Origin: Bacillota bacterium
GTDB lineage: Bacteria; Bacillota_E; JAJZYS01; JAJYTV01
Length of the DNA: 41,828 nt
Direction: 5' to 3'
Assembly (NCBI GenBank): GCA_021845645.1
Contig: JAJZVM010000032.1
Span: 1 to 41,828, forward strand
Notes under the pieces: generated by a model
The model's input: the letters and a program-made list of their open reading frames with translations, nothing else
Database searches by the model: none
Told to the model about the DNA's origin: nothing
In this document: piece after piece, positions 7,834-18,041 of the stretch
Layout: the number at the start of each line of letters is the position of its first letter
How positions within the stretch are numbered: position 1 is the stretch's first letter
Translations under genes and position numbers: made by a program

Positions 7834-9372
7834 CTAGAGGATCTCCCCCAGGCGATCGAGGATCATCTGGTCGGTCAGGGTCTCCACCGGCGCCAGGTTG
7901 TCGGTCAGGACGAGGCCGGGTCCAGGCCTTGGCCGTCGCCAGGTCGTCCTGAGCCCCAGCGCCACCGGCTGCAGATAACCCGGCAGGATCTCGGCCTGGG
8001 GCAAGCTGAGCGGTCTTGGGCTCGCCACGATCAGCCGGTTGTAAAGTCCAGGGGCCCTCGCGACGTAGACGTGGGGAAAGACGGCCATCGCCGTCCGCTC
8101 GATCGCCTGGAGGAGCGCCGCGTGGTTCGAGACGGCGTTGACGTTCAGGGCGAGCACGCCGTCCTGTGTCAGATGGGAGCGGCAGAGCGCGAAGAACTGC
8201 CGCGTCGTCAGATAGAAGGGAATGTAGATCTCCTGGCTGTACGCGTCGACGATCATCAGCCGGTACTGCTTCGTCGTGGTCTCCAGATAGACGCGGCCGT
8301 CGTCCTGCACCACCTTGGCGGCGTCGGGCCGCAGGTGGAAGTAGCGGCGGCCCAGCGCCACCAGCGTAGGATCGATCTCCACACCCGTCAGCCGCACGTT
8401 GCGGTAGGGGCTGACGTCGCGCTGCAGCATGGTCGGGATCGTCCCCGCGGCCATGCCCACGAGCAAGGTCGAGACGGTCTCCTGCCGCGGGAAGAGGAAC
8501 GGCAGGACGAGGTAGGCGTCATAGTAGAGGCCCGTGAGGCGAGCTGGCGTGTAGAGTGACTGGATGCCCGCGGCGTCGTTGACAGAGAGCGCCGTAGCGC
8601 CGCCCGGCAGCCGATAGACCTCCGCGAACTGGTACGGCGTCTCCCACTCTCCGATCAAGCCGGGCATCGGCTTCAGCAGCGGCGATGCGGCAAGGGGCAG
8701 GAGCATCGGCAGCAGCACGAGCGGGCTGAGGCGCCAGGACCTCGCCATGACGAAGCCGAGCACGATCAGGAGACCCGCCGCGAGCCAGAAGGTTGCCCGC
8801 ACGCCGAAGCTCGGGATCGTCCAGAACGCGGGCAGAAACGTGCCAAAGAGGCTGCCGAACGTCGAGAAGGCGTAGAGCGAACCGGCCCGCCGGCCCGAGG
8901 TCTCGTCGCCCGCCGCGGCCAGGCGGATCGCGAACGGACTCGCGACGCCGAGGGCGGCGACGGGCGGCATGAAGAGCAGCACCGTGCCAAATAGCGACGC
9001 CAGCACGACGCCCGCCGGCGTCCCGAGGAGCCCGCCGACCATGGCCCGCAGCAACGGTTCCGCCATGAGCGGCAGGAGCGCCACGAAGACACCGGACCCG
9101 AGCGTGACGTAGCCGAGCGTCGCACGGTGCGGCCAGCGATCGGCAAGCCTTCCTCCCACCTCGTAGCCGATGGCGAGGGCGAGCAGGATGAGGCCGATCA
9201 GGCTCGCCCAGACGAGCTGCGACGAGCCGAAGAAGGGCTCCATCAAGCGCTCGGCGCCGAACTCGACCGCCATCACCGCGGCCCCTGTGCCGAACACGAA
9301 GAGGCGCAGTAGCCACGTCGCGCCGCCGGCTCTGCCTGCGACCCGCGTCACGAGACGCTCACGTGCGGGCAC
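7834..9372 (-). CDS. MFS-like membrane domain fused to spermidine-synthase-like domain
   Basis: 512 residues from a GTG start. Roughly the first 220 residues hold about six to seven membrane helices of the 'fused MFS/spermidine synthase' type (AVEFGAERLMEPFFG and GYEVGGRLADRWPHR). The C-terminal ~270 residues are a Rossmann domain with a glycine motif in VGMAAGTIPTML, acidic ribose-binding GVEIDPTLVALG, DDGRVYLE and DAYSQEIYIPFYLTTRQF, which correspond to the spermidine synthase binding and catalytic loops. Members of this group are rarely proven to make spermidine, so an aminopropyl- or methyl-transfer role at the membrane is inference. It is the first gene of a two-gene unit with the hydrolase. 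Confidence 0.85.
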   Translation of the reverse strand: MPARERLVTRVAGRAGGATWLLRLFVFGTGAAVMAVEFGAERLMEPFFGSSQLVWASLIGLILLALAIGYEVGGRLADRWPHRATLGYVTLGSGVFVALLPLMAEPLLRAMVGGLLGTPAGVVLASLFGTVLLFMPPVAALGVASPFAIRLAAAGDETSGRRAGSLYAFSTFGSLFGTFLPAFWTIPSFGVRATFWLAAGLLIVLGFVMARSWRLSPLVLLPMLLPLAASPLLKPMPGLIGEWETPYQFAEVYRLPGGATALSVNDAAGIQSLYTPARLTGLYYDAYLVLPFLFPRQETVSTLLVGMAAGTIPTMLQRDVSPYRNVRLTGVEIDPTLVALGRRYFHLRPDAAKVVQDDGRVYLETTTKQYRLMIVDAYSQEIYIPFYLTTRQFFALCRSHLTQDGVLALNVNAVSNHAALLQAIERTAMAVFPHVYVARAPGLYNRLIVASPRPLSLPQAEILPGYLQPVALGLRTTWRRPRPGPGLVLTDNLAPVETLTDQMILDRLGEIL

Positions 9373-9397
9373 GAGAGGTCGAACGGCCTTGGCACGG

Positions 9398-10390
9398 TCA
9401 GCGCGGGCGGTCGATGGCGCGCATGGCCCCTTCGGGATAGCGCTCGCCGGACACCTCGTCAGGGGCGAAGGCGCCGCCGATCCGCTCGACCTCCTGCGGC
9501 GAGAGCTCGATCTCCAGCGCCCGCAGGTTCTCCTCGAGGTAGCTGCGGCGCTTGGTGCCGGGGATCGGCACGATGTCGTCGCCTCGGTGGAGCACCCATG
9601 CCAGGGCGAGCTGCGCCGGCGTCACGCCGCGCTCCTCTGCGATCTCCTCGACGCGGGCGACAAGGCGCAGGTTCTGCTGCAGGTTCCCGGTCTCAAAGCG
9701 CGGCGACACGCGGCGGTAGTCGTTCTCCGGCAGGTCCTCCTGCGAGCGGATGCGCCCTGTGAGGAAGCCGCGGCCGAGAGGGCTGTAGGGAACGAAGCCG
9801 ATGCCGAGCTCGCGGCACGTCGGCAGGATCTCCTCCTCGACGTGCCGGGTCCAGAGCGAGTACTCGGTCTGCAGCGCCGCGATCGGATGCACCCTCACGG
9901 CGCGCCGGATCGTCGCGGCGGCCGCCTCCGAGAGGCCGAGGAAACGCACCTTGCCCTGGCGCACCAGCTCGGACATGGCCCCGACGGTGTCCTCGATCGG
10001 CACTTCGGGATCCACGCGGTGCTGGTAGTAGAGATCGATGTGGTCCACCTTGAGGCGACTGAGGCTCTTGTCGCAGGCCTCGCGCACATACTCGGGCCTG
10101 CCGTTGACGCCGAGGTGCTCGCCGTTCGGCCCGCGCACGTTGCCGAACTTGGTGGCCAGGAACACATCCTGGCGGCGTCCCCGGATCGCGCGCCCCACCA
10201 GTTCCTCGTTGCGGCCGACGCCGTACATGTCGGCGGTGTCCAGGAAGTCAACGCCCAAGTCGAGAGCCCGCGCGATGGTGCGGATCGACTCCTCGTCATC
10301 CCGTCCCGCGTAGAAGTCCGACATGCCCATGCATCCGAGCCCGAGCGCCGACACCTCCGGCCCGTCCTTGCCCAGCCTGCGCATCTTCAC
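9398..10390 (-). CDS. Aldo/keto reductase
   Basis: About 330 residues forming a TIM-barrel NADPH-dependent oxidoreductase. The catalytic tetrad is visible: Asp and Tyr in FLDTADMYG, Lys in LATKFGN and His in YYQHRVD. The cofactor phosphate-binding region [14 protein letters not shown] is near the C-terminus, and [20 protein letters not shown] is the usual N-terminal hairpin. It matches the YajO/AKR13-like branch that reduces aldehydes and ketones; the specific substrate is not deducible. The GTG at 10390 has GAAGGGG upstream, and an ATG at 10384 is equally possible. The open frame runs back to 10429, but that part looks like leader. Confidence 0.92.
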   Translation of the reverse strand: MKMRRLGKDGPEVSALGLGCMGMSDFYAGRDDEESIRTIARALDLGVDFLDTADMYGVGRNEELVGRAIRGRRQDVFLATKFGNVRGPNGEHLGVNGRPEYVREACDKSLSRLKVDHIDLYYQHRVDPEVPIEDTVGAMSELVRQGKVRFLGLSEAAAATIRRAVRVHPIAALQTEYSLWTRHVEEEILPTCRELGIGFVPYSPLGRGFLTGRIRSQEDLPENDYRRVSPRFETGNLQQNLRLVARVEEIAEERGVTPAQLALAWVLHRGDDIVPIPGTKRRSYLEENLRALEIELSPQEVERIGGAFAPDEVSGERYPEGAMRAIDRPR

Positions 10391-10646
10391 AGCGGCACGC
10401 ACCCCTTCGTGGCCCGCGGCCGGCCGCAACGCAGCCGGACGGACAAATTCGCCTAGCGCTCATCATTGTCCCCCACGGCCTGCCTCCGATCAACCTGCGC
10501 TGGGTCCGGCACCAGAGGTTGCTATGCCTGACTGCCCTCCAAACGCTACACTTCCAGACGTGGGGCCTCGGGCCAGCGGCCAGCTGTGCGTTGTTCCATG
10601 CGGGCCAGTTCCGTGCGTCTCGACGTCGAAGCAAAGGATCCTGCCT

Positions 10647-11408
10647 ATGCTCAGCCTCGTGCAGTTCGGTCTCGTCTTCCTGGCCGCCGTCGCCGGCGGC
10701 GCCGTCAACGCCCTCGCCGGCGGCGGTACCCTGATCACGTTCCCCGTTCTCACCGCCGTCGGTCTGCCCGCCGTCGCGGCCAACATGACGAACACGGTCG
10801 CCCTCTGCCCAGGCTACCTCGGCGGCACCCTCGCGCAGCGACAGGACCTGCGGGGCCAGGAACGGCGGCTCTGGACGCTGCTGCCGGCCGGCATCATCGG
10901 CGGACTCGCGGGCGCGCTTCTGCTGCAGGTGACCTCGGAGCACGTCTTCCGCTTTCTCGTTCCGTACCTGATCCTGCTCGGCACCATGCTTCTCGCGGTC
11001 CAGCCGCGCCTGCGCACCTGGCTCGACCGCCGGGCCGAACGGCGCGGCAAGGGTGTCTCGGAGCGCTGGGGCCTGCCCGCCATCGGGCTCGCGACAGTCT
11101 ACGGCGGATACTTCGGCGCGGGCCTCGGCGTGATCACGCTCGGGGTACTCGGTCTCGCGCTCGAGGACTCGCTCACGCGCCTGAACGCACTCAAGCAGGC
11201 CGTCTCCCTCGCCACCAACGTGGCAGCGGCCGTGTTCTTCGTCTTCTCCGGCAAGGTGGTGTGGCCGGCCGCCGTCGTGATGTTCCTCGGCTCGCTGCTC
11301 GGCGGATCGCTCGGCGGCCGCCTCGCGGGGCGCGTGAAGCCTGTGCTCCTCCGCCAGCTCGTCGTGGCGATCGGTCTCGTCGTGGCGGTCATCTACTTCG
11401 TGTCCTGA
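10647..11408 (+). CDS. TauE/SafE-family sulfite/anion exporter
   Basis: 253 residues with seven to eight membrane helices. The N-terminal half carries [20 protein letters not shown] and the second half [18 protein letters not shown], the two inverted-repeat glycine motifs that define the TauE/SafE (DUF81) family. Known members export sulfite, sulfoacetate or related organosulfur anions. The start is ATG 10647 with AAAGGA eight bases upstream; the longer frame to 10323 overlaps the divergent aldo/keto reductase. No sulfur-metabolism gene sits next to it, although the TDT transporter 9 kb away could also move sulfite. Confidence 0.9.
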   Translation: MLSLVQFGLVFLAAVAGGAVNALAGGGTLITFPVLTAVGLPAVAANMTNTVALCPGYLGGTLAQRQDLRGQERRLWTLLPAGIIGGLAGALLLQVTSEHVFRFLVPYLILLGTMLLAVQPRLRTWLDRRAERRGKGVSERWGLPAIGLATVYGGYFGAGLGVITLGVLGLALEDSLTRLNALKQAVSLATNVAAAVFFVFSGKVVWPAAVVMFLGSLLGGSLGGRLAGRVKPVLLRQLVVAIGLVVAVIYFVS

Positions 11409-11509
11409 TCCGGGCGAGGGGGATTCGCGGGCGCAGGGTCACCGGCCGTCTCGCCGGGTCCAGCGCCTGGCGGCGGCCGCCCGCAAGTCTGTGGGCGGCG
11501 CAGTAGCCC

Positions 11510-11543
11510 AGGGGAGGGCCAGGTGCAGCGCACCTCCTCCCCT
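11510..11543. terminator. Strong inverted repeat downstream of the TauE/SafE gene
   Basis: Arms AGGGGAGG (11510-11517) and CCTCCCCT (11536-11543) enclose a second arm pair AGGTGC/GCACCT around a three-base loop. It lies about 100 bases past the exporter stop, between convergent genes. It lacks a T-run on either strand, so it may be a factor-dependent or bidirectional terminator or an RNA-stabilising hairpin. Confidence 0.45.
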
Positions 11544-11565
11544 GTCCGCACTCCAGAGCGTGACG

Positions 11566-11588
11566 AAAGACCGGGCCATCGCCCGGTC
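11566..11588 (-). terminator. Terminator after rpoD
   Basis: Eight-base perfect arms GACCGGGC/GCCCGGTC (11588-11581 and 11576-11569) with a four-base loop, 20 bases after the rpoD stop. It is followed on the minus strand by a short TTT run. It fits a Rho-independent terminator for dnaG-rpoD, though the T-tract is short. Confidence 0.65.
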
Positions 11589-11608
11589 CTCTCCGCACAT
11601 CGTCCGGC

Positions 11609-12681
<1,073 letters not shown>

Positions 12682-12685
<4 letters not shown>

Positions 12686-14439
12686 GGCCGCTGCTCACCT
12701 CCTTTAGCGGATCCGGCTAGTTCGCGGCTGAGTTCATGGGACAGGACTAGCAGCGACGGATCGACCGCTTGGCCCGCCTCTAGGAGCTCACGAATGCGTC
12801 GATTGACTTCGTTCAGGCGAAGCCTAATACCTGCTTGCGCCCAGCGCGCGATGGTCTTCTGCACCTCGGCCTCCGGCAGGTCCACCGCGAGCGACGCCTG
12901 CGCCCAGGCGCTGCGCACCGCCTCGTCCTGGGCGGCGGAGCCGTCCCGGCCGGTGGCGGCCAGCTCCAGGGCCAAGTCGAGGGTCGGATCGCGCAGGGGC
13001 TTGCAGGCGGCGCGGATCTCCGCCGCCCGCCGGGGATACTGGGCCGCCAGCGCAAGCAGTTGCTGCTCGATGGGAAGCCATTCGGGGATCTTCGGCGTCT
13101 CCGCAGCGTTCCTAGTACTATTCCTAGGACTCGCCAGCGTATGCGTTCTGTCGCCGCTGCGCGCACCGCGCTGGAACTCTTGGCGTAGGGCTTCCTCCCG
13201 CACCTCCAGCCGCCCTGCGAGACGCCTCAGCTCCTCGTCGCGCACGAGCGGGCTCGGCATCGCGCGGATGACCGTGAAGACCTCCTGCGCGATCGCGGCC
13301 TTGCCCTCGGGGGTCGAGGGGTCGTGCGCACCGGCCGAGACCTCGAAGAGCCAGTCCGTGACGCCGAGCGCATGCGCGAGCGTGTCCCGCCATGCGTCGG
13401 CACCATCCGGCGCCCGCAGGATCTCGTCGGGATCCTTGGCGAGGCGGGGCCGCGCCACCAGCACCTCGACCCCCTGCTCGAGCAGCGGCTGCGCGCTCCT
13501 GCGCACGGCCGCCTGGCCCGCCGCGTCGCCGTCGAAGGCGAGGTAGGCGCGCTTCACGGCGCGCCCGATCTGGCGCGCGTGATCCTCCGTGAGCGACGTG
13601 CCGAGCGTCGCGACGGTGGCCACGAAGCCGTGGCGGTGCAGGGCAATGGCGTCCATGTAGCCCTCCACGAGCGTCACGGCCTGTTCCCCGCGCATCTTGC
13701 GCTGGGCCCACGACCAGCCGTAGAGCAGGCTGCCCTTGTGGAAGAGCGGCGTCTCGGCGGAATTGAGGTACTTCGGCTGCCCGTCGCCCATGAGCCGCCC
13801 GCCGAAGCCGACGATGTGGCCCGCGCGGTCGCGGATCGCGAACGTGACCCGCTCGCGGAAGCGGTCGTAGAGGCGGCCGCCCTGGCTGCGCGCGCCGAGC
13901 CCCGCCTCGACCAGCAGCTCAGGCGGGGCCCCGAGCGCGCGGCAGACGTCGTCGCCCCCGACGGCGTAGCCGAGGTCGAACTGGCGCAGGTCGTCGCCCT
14001 TCAAGCCGCGGCCTGCGAGGTAACGGCAGGCGGCCTCCCCCTCCGGTCCCACGAGATGCCGCGCGAAGCGCTGCTGCGCCGCCTCGAGCAGCCGAAGCAG
14101 CACCGCGCGCCGCTCCTGGCGCTGGGCCGCCTCCGGCGTCGCCTCCTCCTCCGGCAGTTCCACGTGGAACTCGGCCGCGAGGAATGCGACGGCGTCGGGG
14201 AAGGAGAAGCCGTCGCGCTTCATGATGTAGTCGATGACGTCGCCACCGGCGTGGCAGCCGAAGCAGTAAAAAAGGCCCCGCTCTGGCGAGACGGAGAAGG
14301 ACGGGCTCTTTTCCTGATGGAACGGGCAGAGTCCGACGAGCCGCTGTCCCTGGCGCCTGAGGGCCACCGTCTGACTCACCACGGCGACGATGTCCGCCTT
14401 GCGCCTGAGCTCGTCGAGCCCCTCCGTGCGGAAGGGCAA
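12682..14439 (-). CDS. dnaG: DNA primase
   Basis: About 585 residues. The N-terminal zinc-ribbon is [13 protein letters not shown]...[11 protein letters not shown]. The catalytic core has [13 protein letters not shown] and the TOPRIM DxD in [10 protein letters not shown]. The C-terminal ~150 residues would bind the replicative helicase. It makes RNA primers for replication. I prefer the TTG at 14439 because AGGGAGGTG lies six bases upstream and the protein then begins just before the conserved [15 protein letters not shown] helix. ATG 14466 and ATG 14535 are in frame but have no site and give atypical extensions. The gene is divergent from the tetR cassette and translationally coupled to rpoD. 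Confidence 0.95.
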
Positions 14440-14575
14440 GAAGGACACCTCCCTCTCGCTACCCATCGATCGCTTCGCCGCAGGCGGCGCGAATCCTCCG
14501 CGGCGCGGGCGCCGATGGCCACCCTGGGCCGCCATGCCGCCTGCCGTGCAGGCCGTGCGGCGATCGCCTGGAGTC

Positions 14576-14616
14576 TTGACATTGGATGCGTCATGGTATT
14601 GACTGATAGTCAGTCA
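14576..14616 (+). promoter_or_regulatory. tetR operator with overlapping promoter elements
   Basis: The perfect palindrome TGACTGA-TAG-TCAGTCA (14600-14616) lies 24 bases before the TetR-family start codon. Such symmetric TGACTGA-type sites are common operators of TetR-family repressors. A TTGACA hexamer at 14576-14581 is a perfect -35 box. A matching -10 about 17 bases later would fall on the palindrome, though its hexamer (TTGACT) is poor. The layout suggests autorepression of the tetR-ABC operon. Confidence 0.65.
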
Positions 14617-14640
14617 GTTATCGTGCGGAGGCGGAGCAGC

Positions 14641-15237
14641 ATGGCATCGAGGCGCAGCCGCGACGTCCGCTACGCGGAGCTCGTGTCGGCCGCGGCCAGG
14701 ACCTTTGCCGAACAGGGCGTGCAGCACACCCTGGTGAGCGACATCGTCAAGGCGGCCGGTGTCGCCCAGGGCACCTTCTACCTCTACTTCAAGACCAAGG
14801 ACGACGTGCTGCTGGCCGTCGTCGACCAGCTGGTCGACGCGCTGCAGGCCAGCCTCACCGAAGCCATGCAGGCCGAGGGGCTCTCGGCCGCCGCGCGGCT
14901 GCGCATGCTCTGCGACGTCCTCGGCCGCCTCGCGACCGTGCCCGGCACCCCCGCGGTCGTGGACTTCATGCACCTTCAGGAGAACAGGCCCCTGCACGAC
15001 CGCCTCGTCGCCGCACTGGCGCCGAGGCTCGTGGACCTGATGGAGCAGGTCATCCGCCAGGGCGTGGCGGAAGGGACGTTCGACGTCCCCGACGCGCGGA
15101 GCGCCGCCTGGTTCGTGCTGAGCGGGCTGCAGGGCACGGAGTTCTCCGGCACGCCCCTCGCGGAGACGCCTAAGGCTCTGCGCTCCGCGGCGGACCTCGC
15201 GCTGCGCGCGCTCGGCTACCGGGGAGAGCCGTCATGA
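14641..15237 (+). CDS. TetR-family transcriptional regulator
   Basis: 198 residues. The N-terminal HTH reads AARTFAEQGVQHTLVSDIVKA followed by AGVAQGTFYLYFKTKDDVLLAVV, the standard TetR DNA-binding signature (about residues 15-60). The remaining all-helical part is the ligand-binding/dimer domain. The ATG at 14641 has GGAGGCGGAG upstream. It overlaps the ABC ATPase start (ATGA), so the repressor and the transporter it probably controls are one transcript. A 17-bp palindrome in front of it is the likely operator. The inducer cannot be predicted, but the pairing with a drug-type ABC exporter suggests a toxic small molecule or peptide. Confidence 0.93.
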   Translation: MASRRSRDVRYAELVSAAARTFAEQGVQHTLVSDIVKAAGVAQGTFYLYFKTKDDVLLAVVDQLVDALQASLTEAMQAEGLSAAARLRMLCDVLGRLATVPGTPAVVDFMHLQENRPLHDRLVAALAPRLVDLMEQVIRQGVAEGTFDVPDARSAAWFVLSGLQGTEFSGTPLAETPKALRSAADLALRALGYRGEPS

Positions 15238-16145
15238 GCGGCGAGGCCGCGATCGCCGTGCGCGGGCTCACCAAGCGCTACCCGCAGGTCGTGGCCGTGC
15301 GCGATCTCGACCTCACCGTGCGGCGCGGCGAGATCTACGGCTTCCTGGGCCTCAACGGCGCCGGCAAGACGACCACCATCCGCATGCTGCTCGGGCTCAT
15401 CCAGCCGACCGCGGGCAGCGTCGAGGTGCTCGGCGAGACGGTGCGCCCCGGAGCGAGTGGCTTCCTCAGGCGCGTCGGCTGCCTGATCGAATCCGCCTCC
15501 GCCTATCCCAATCTGACGGTGCGGGAGAACCTCGACATCCAGCGGCGCCTGACCGGTGCGCCGCGCAGGGCCGTCGCGGACACCATCGAGTTCATGCGGC
15601 TCGCCCCCTATGCGGACCGCCGTGCGGGGCAGCTCTCGCTCGGCAACAAGCAGCGGCTCTCGCTCGGACGCGCGCTCCTGCACCGCCCGGACCTCGTCGT
15701 GCTGGATGAGCCGGCCAACGGCCTCGACCCCGCCGGCATCGTCGAGATCCGCGAGATCCTGAAAAGCCTTACGCGCGAGCACGGTGTCACGATCTTCATG
15801 TCGAGCCACATCCTCACGGAGGTGGCGCAGCTCGCCGACCGGCTCGGCATGGTGCACCGGGGCCAGCTGCTCGAGGAGCTCGACCGCCAGCAGTTGCAGG
15901 CCAAGGCGCGCGCGTACCTCGAGGTCGCGACACCCGATCCGGACCGCGCCGCGGCGTCCCTGACCGCCGCCGGCTTCGGGGAGCACGAGCTCCGCCGGGA
16001 CGCGGTCTGCCTCTTCACGGGCAGGGAGCGCACGCCGGCCGTCGCCCAGGCCCTGCTGCAGGGCGGCGTGCCCTTCACGGGCATCTCGCCCCGCCAGGAG
16101 GATCTCGAGACCTACTTTCTGCGTCTCACGGGAGGCGACGCCTGA
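15234..16145 (+). CDS. ABC transporter ATP-binding protein (BcrA/CcmA type)
   Basis: 303 residues. Walker A GLNGAGKTTTIRML, Q-loop region CLIESASAYPNLTVREN, signature LSLGNKQRLSLGRALL, Walker B VVLDEPANGLDP and switch His in MSSHILTEVAQLADR are all intact. The C-terminal ~80 residues form the extra domain of DrrA/BcrA-type exporters. The 'LSLGNKQRL' signature and 'ESASAYPNLTVRENL' are typical of bacitracin/lantibiotic-type exporters. It powers export with the permease encoded immediately downstream (stop/start overlap TGATG). Regulation is presumably by the TetR protein encoded upstream. Confidence 0.95.
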   Translation: MSGEAAIAVRGLTKRYPQVVAVRDLDLTVRRGEIYGFLGLNGAGKTTTIRMLLGLIQPTAGSVEVLGETVRPGASGFLRRVGCLIESASAYPNLTVRENLDIQRRLTGAPRRAVADTIEFMRLAPYADRRAGQLSLGNKQRLSLGRALLHRPDLVVLDEPANGLDPAGIVEIREILKSLTREHGVTIFMSSHILTEVAQLADRLGMVHRGQLLEELDRQQLQAKARAYLEVATPDPDRAAASLTAAGFGEHELRRDAVCLFTGRERTPAVAQALLQGGVPFTGISPRQEDLETYFLRLTGGDA

Positions 16146-16927
16146 TGTTCACGGACGTGCTCGCCACCGAATTCCTCAAGCTCAGGCACAGCCGCGTGCC
16201 CCTGATCTCGCTCGCCGCGTTCTCGCTCGGCCCTCTCGGCCTCGCGCTCTTCATGTGGATCGCGGCCGAGCCCGGCCGCGCGAAGGGACTCGGCCTCGTC
16301 GGCACCAAGGCGAGCCTCATGGGGCTCGCGGCGACCTGGCCCGCCTTCCTCACGATGCTCACGCAGGTCGTGGGTGGCGGCGGCCTCCTGCTCCTGGCCT
16401 TCGTCGTCGCCTACCTCTTCGGGCGGGAGTACCAGGAGGGCACGGCCAAGAACATGCTGACCGTCCCAGCCGGGCGGCACCTCTTCGTTCTCGCCAAGTT
16501 CGTCGTGGCGGCCGTCTGGTGGGCGCTGATCGTGGCCGCCGTGCTCGTGGAGGCCGCTCTGATCGGCTTCGCGCTCTCCCTGCCGGGCCTCACGCTGTCC
16601 CTCGCGCTCGCGGCCCTGCACCGGACGCTGATCGTCGCGGGCGTCGCCTTCCTGCTCACGAGCCTCGTAGGCTGGGTCGCGGTGCTCGGCAGGGGCTATC
16701 TCGCGCCGCTCGGCTTCGCGGTCGCCACCCTCGCGCTCGGCGACGTGTTCGGCCACACGGGCTGGGCCCGCTGGTTCCCCTGGTCGGTGGAGTCCCTGCT
16801 GAGCGGCACGCTCGGCGGCCGCCTGACGACGCTGCCCGCCGGCAGCGTCGTCGTGCTCCTCGTCACCTTCGCGGTCGGCATCGCTGCCACGGTGGCGCAA
16901 ATGCGCTGGGCCGACAATACGCAGTAG
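16145..16927 (+). CDS. ABC transporter permease (ABC-2 type)
   Basis: 260 residues with six predicted membrane helices. The N-terminus EFLKLRHSRVPLISLAAFSLG is the usual cytosolic amphipathic start of ABC-2/BcrB-like permeases, and the stretch GREYQEGTAKNMLTVPAGR is the conserved coupling-helix region of that family. It should form a dimeric channel energised by the preceding ATPase. The start codon overlaps the ATPase stop by one base, and the operon ends at the hairpin just downstream. The substrate is unknown; antibiotic or peptide export is the commonest role for this architecture. Confidence 0.9.
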   Translation: MFTDVLATEFLKLRHSRVPLISLAAFSLGPLGLALFMWIAAEPGRAKGLGLVGTKASLMGLAATWPAFLTMLTQVVGGGGLLLLAFVVAYLFGREYQEGTAKNMLTVPAGRHLFVLAKFVVAAVWWALIVAAVLVEAALIGFALSLPGLTLSLALAALHRTLIVAGVAFLLTSLVGWVAVLGRGYLAPLGFAVATLALGDVFGHTGWARWFPWSVESLLSGTLGGRLTTLPAGSVVVLLVTFAVGIAATVAQMRWADNTQ

Positions 16928-16929
16928 AA

Positions 16930-16970
16930 GAAGGACGGGCGCAGCGGCGTGTCGCCGGCTTCGCCCGTCC
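16930..16970. terminator. Terminator hairpin between the ABC permease and dgt
   Basis: Arms GGACGGGCG (16933-16941) and CGCCCGTCC (16962-16970) with an inner CGGCG/CGCCG pair. It separates two convergent operons. On the minus strand it is followed by TTCTTCT, so it works best as the terminator of the glycine/ppdK/dgt operon, and possibly bidirectionally. Confidence 0.65.
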
Positions 16971-17048
16971 CCGGTCCTTCCGCCCGGCGCGCCGGCCACG
17001 GCGCCTCGCGCCCCGCACCTGGACGGGGTCAGGTCCGGGCGGCGCCGC

Positions 17049-18041
17049 CTAGTTCTCCTCGGCGCGCCACGGCTTCGGCAGGAAATGGCGCGCGTAGACC
17101 GATATGGCGAAGTGGTCCGTCATGCCGGCGCAGTAGTCCCGCACGCCCGCGTCGCCTTCGGCGCTGCCCTCGGGCAGCAGCTCCGGATGCTGGCGGAAGT
17201 GCAGGTACAGCGTGCGCAGGAGCCCCTCGGCCTTCTTCTCCTCCACCTTTGGCGGCGAGCCGAAGTAGACGCGCTGGAACAGGAACTGCCGCAGTTCCTC
17301 GAGCGCCTGCGCCTCCCGCTGCCGCATCGCCACCTCCGGCCGGCCTTCGGATTCCGCCAGCACCGCCTCCACGAGGCGGCCGATGCGCTCGGAGTGGCGC
17401 TGTCCAAGGACCGCGATCGGTCCCGCGGGCAGGTCCCCGGGCGAGAGGATCTGCGCGCGCATCGCGTCGTCGATGTCGTGGTTCACGTAGGCGATGCGGT
17501 CGGCGAGGTGCACGAGCCGCGCCTCGAGCGTCGCGGGGCTGCCCGCCGCCGTGTGCTCGGCGATGCCGTCCCGCACCTCCTGCGTCAGGTTGAGGCCGCC
17601 CGGCCGCTCCAGCACGTCGACGACGCGCAGGCTCTGCTCGTAATGCCGGAAGCCCCCCGGCACGAGATCGTCCAGCACCCGCTCGCCGGCATGGCCGAAC
17701 GGCGTGTGGCCGATGTCGTGCGCGAGCGCGATCGCCTCGGTGAGATCCTCGTTGAGCTGCAAGGCCCTCGCCAGGGTGCGCGCGATCTGCGCCACCTCGA
17801 GCGTATGCGTCAGGCGCGTGCGGTAGTGGTCGCCCTCGGCGGCGATGAAGACCTGCGTCTTGTCCTTGAGCCGCCGGAAGGCCTTCGCGTGGATGATGCG
17901 GTCGCGGTCGCGCTGGAAGGCGGTGCGCACCGGATCGGGCGCCTCGTCGCGCAGCCTGCCCCGGGACTCCGCGACCTTCGCTGCCCAGGGTGCCAGCAGC
18001 CGCCGCTCGCCGTCCTCCTGCCGCTGCCGCGGCGTCATCAT
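17049..18041 (-). CDS. dgt: dGTPase-like HD-domain triphosphohydrolase
   Basis: 330 residues from ATG 18041, which is preceded by GGAGGCGGAGG; the frame is open to 18404 but that extension lies inside the upstream gene. The HD metal motif is complete: His in RLTHTLEVAQIART, HD in AHDIGHTPFGHAGE, and Asp in HLADRIAYVNHD. RDRDRIIHAKAFRRLKDKTQV is the classic N-terminal dNTPase signature. It cleaves dGTP or other dNTPs to nucleoside and triphosphate, and this short form is usually annotated as deoxyguanosinetriphosphate triphosphohydrolase-like. It overlaps the DUF885-like gene by four bases and closes the T-box operon. In other Firmicutes a dgt homologue also sits upstream of dnaG. Confidence 0.93.
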   Translation of the reverse strand: MMTPRQRQEDGERRLLAPWAAKVAESRGRLRDEAPDPVRTAFQRDRDRIIHAKAFRRLKDKTQVFIAAEGDHYRTRLTHTLEVAQIARTLARALQLNEDLTEAIALAHDIGHTPFGHAGERVLDDLVPGGFRHYEQSLRVVDVLERPGGLNLTQEVRDGIAEHTAAGSPATLEARLVHLADRIAYVNHDIDDAMRAQILSPGDLPAGPIAVLGQRHSERIGRLVEAVLAESEGRPEVAMRQREAQALEELRQFLFQRVYFGSPPKVEEKKAEGLLRTLYLHFRQHPELLPEGSAEGDAGVRDYCAGMTDHFAISVYARHFLPKPWRAEEN

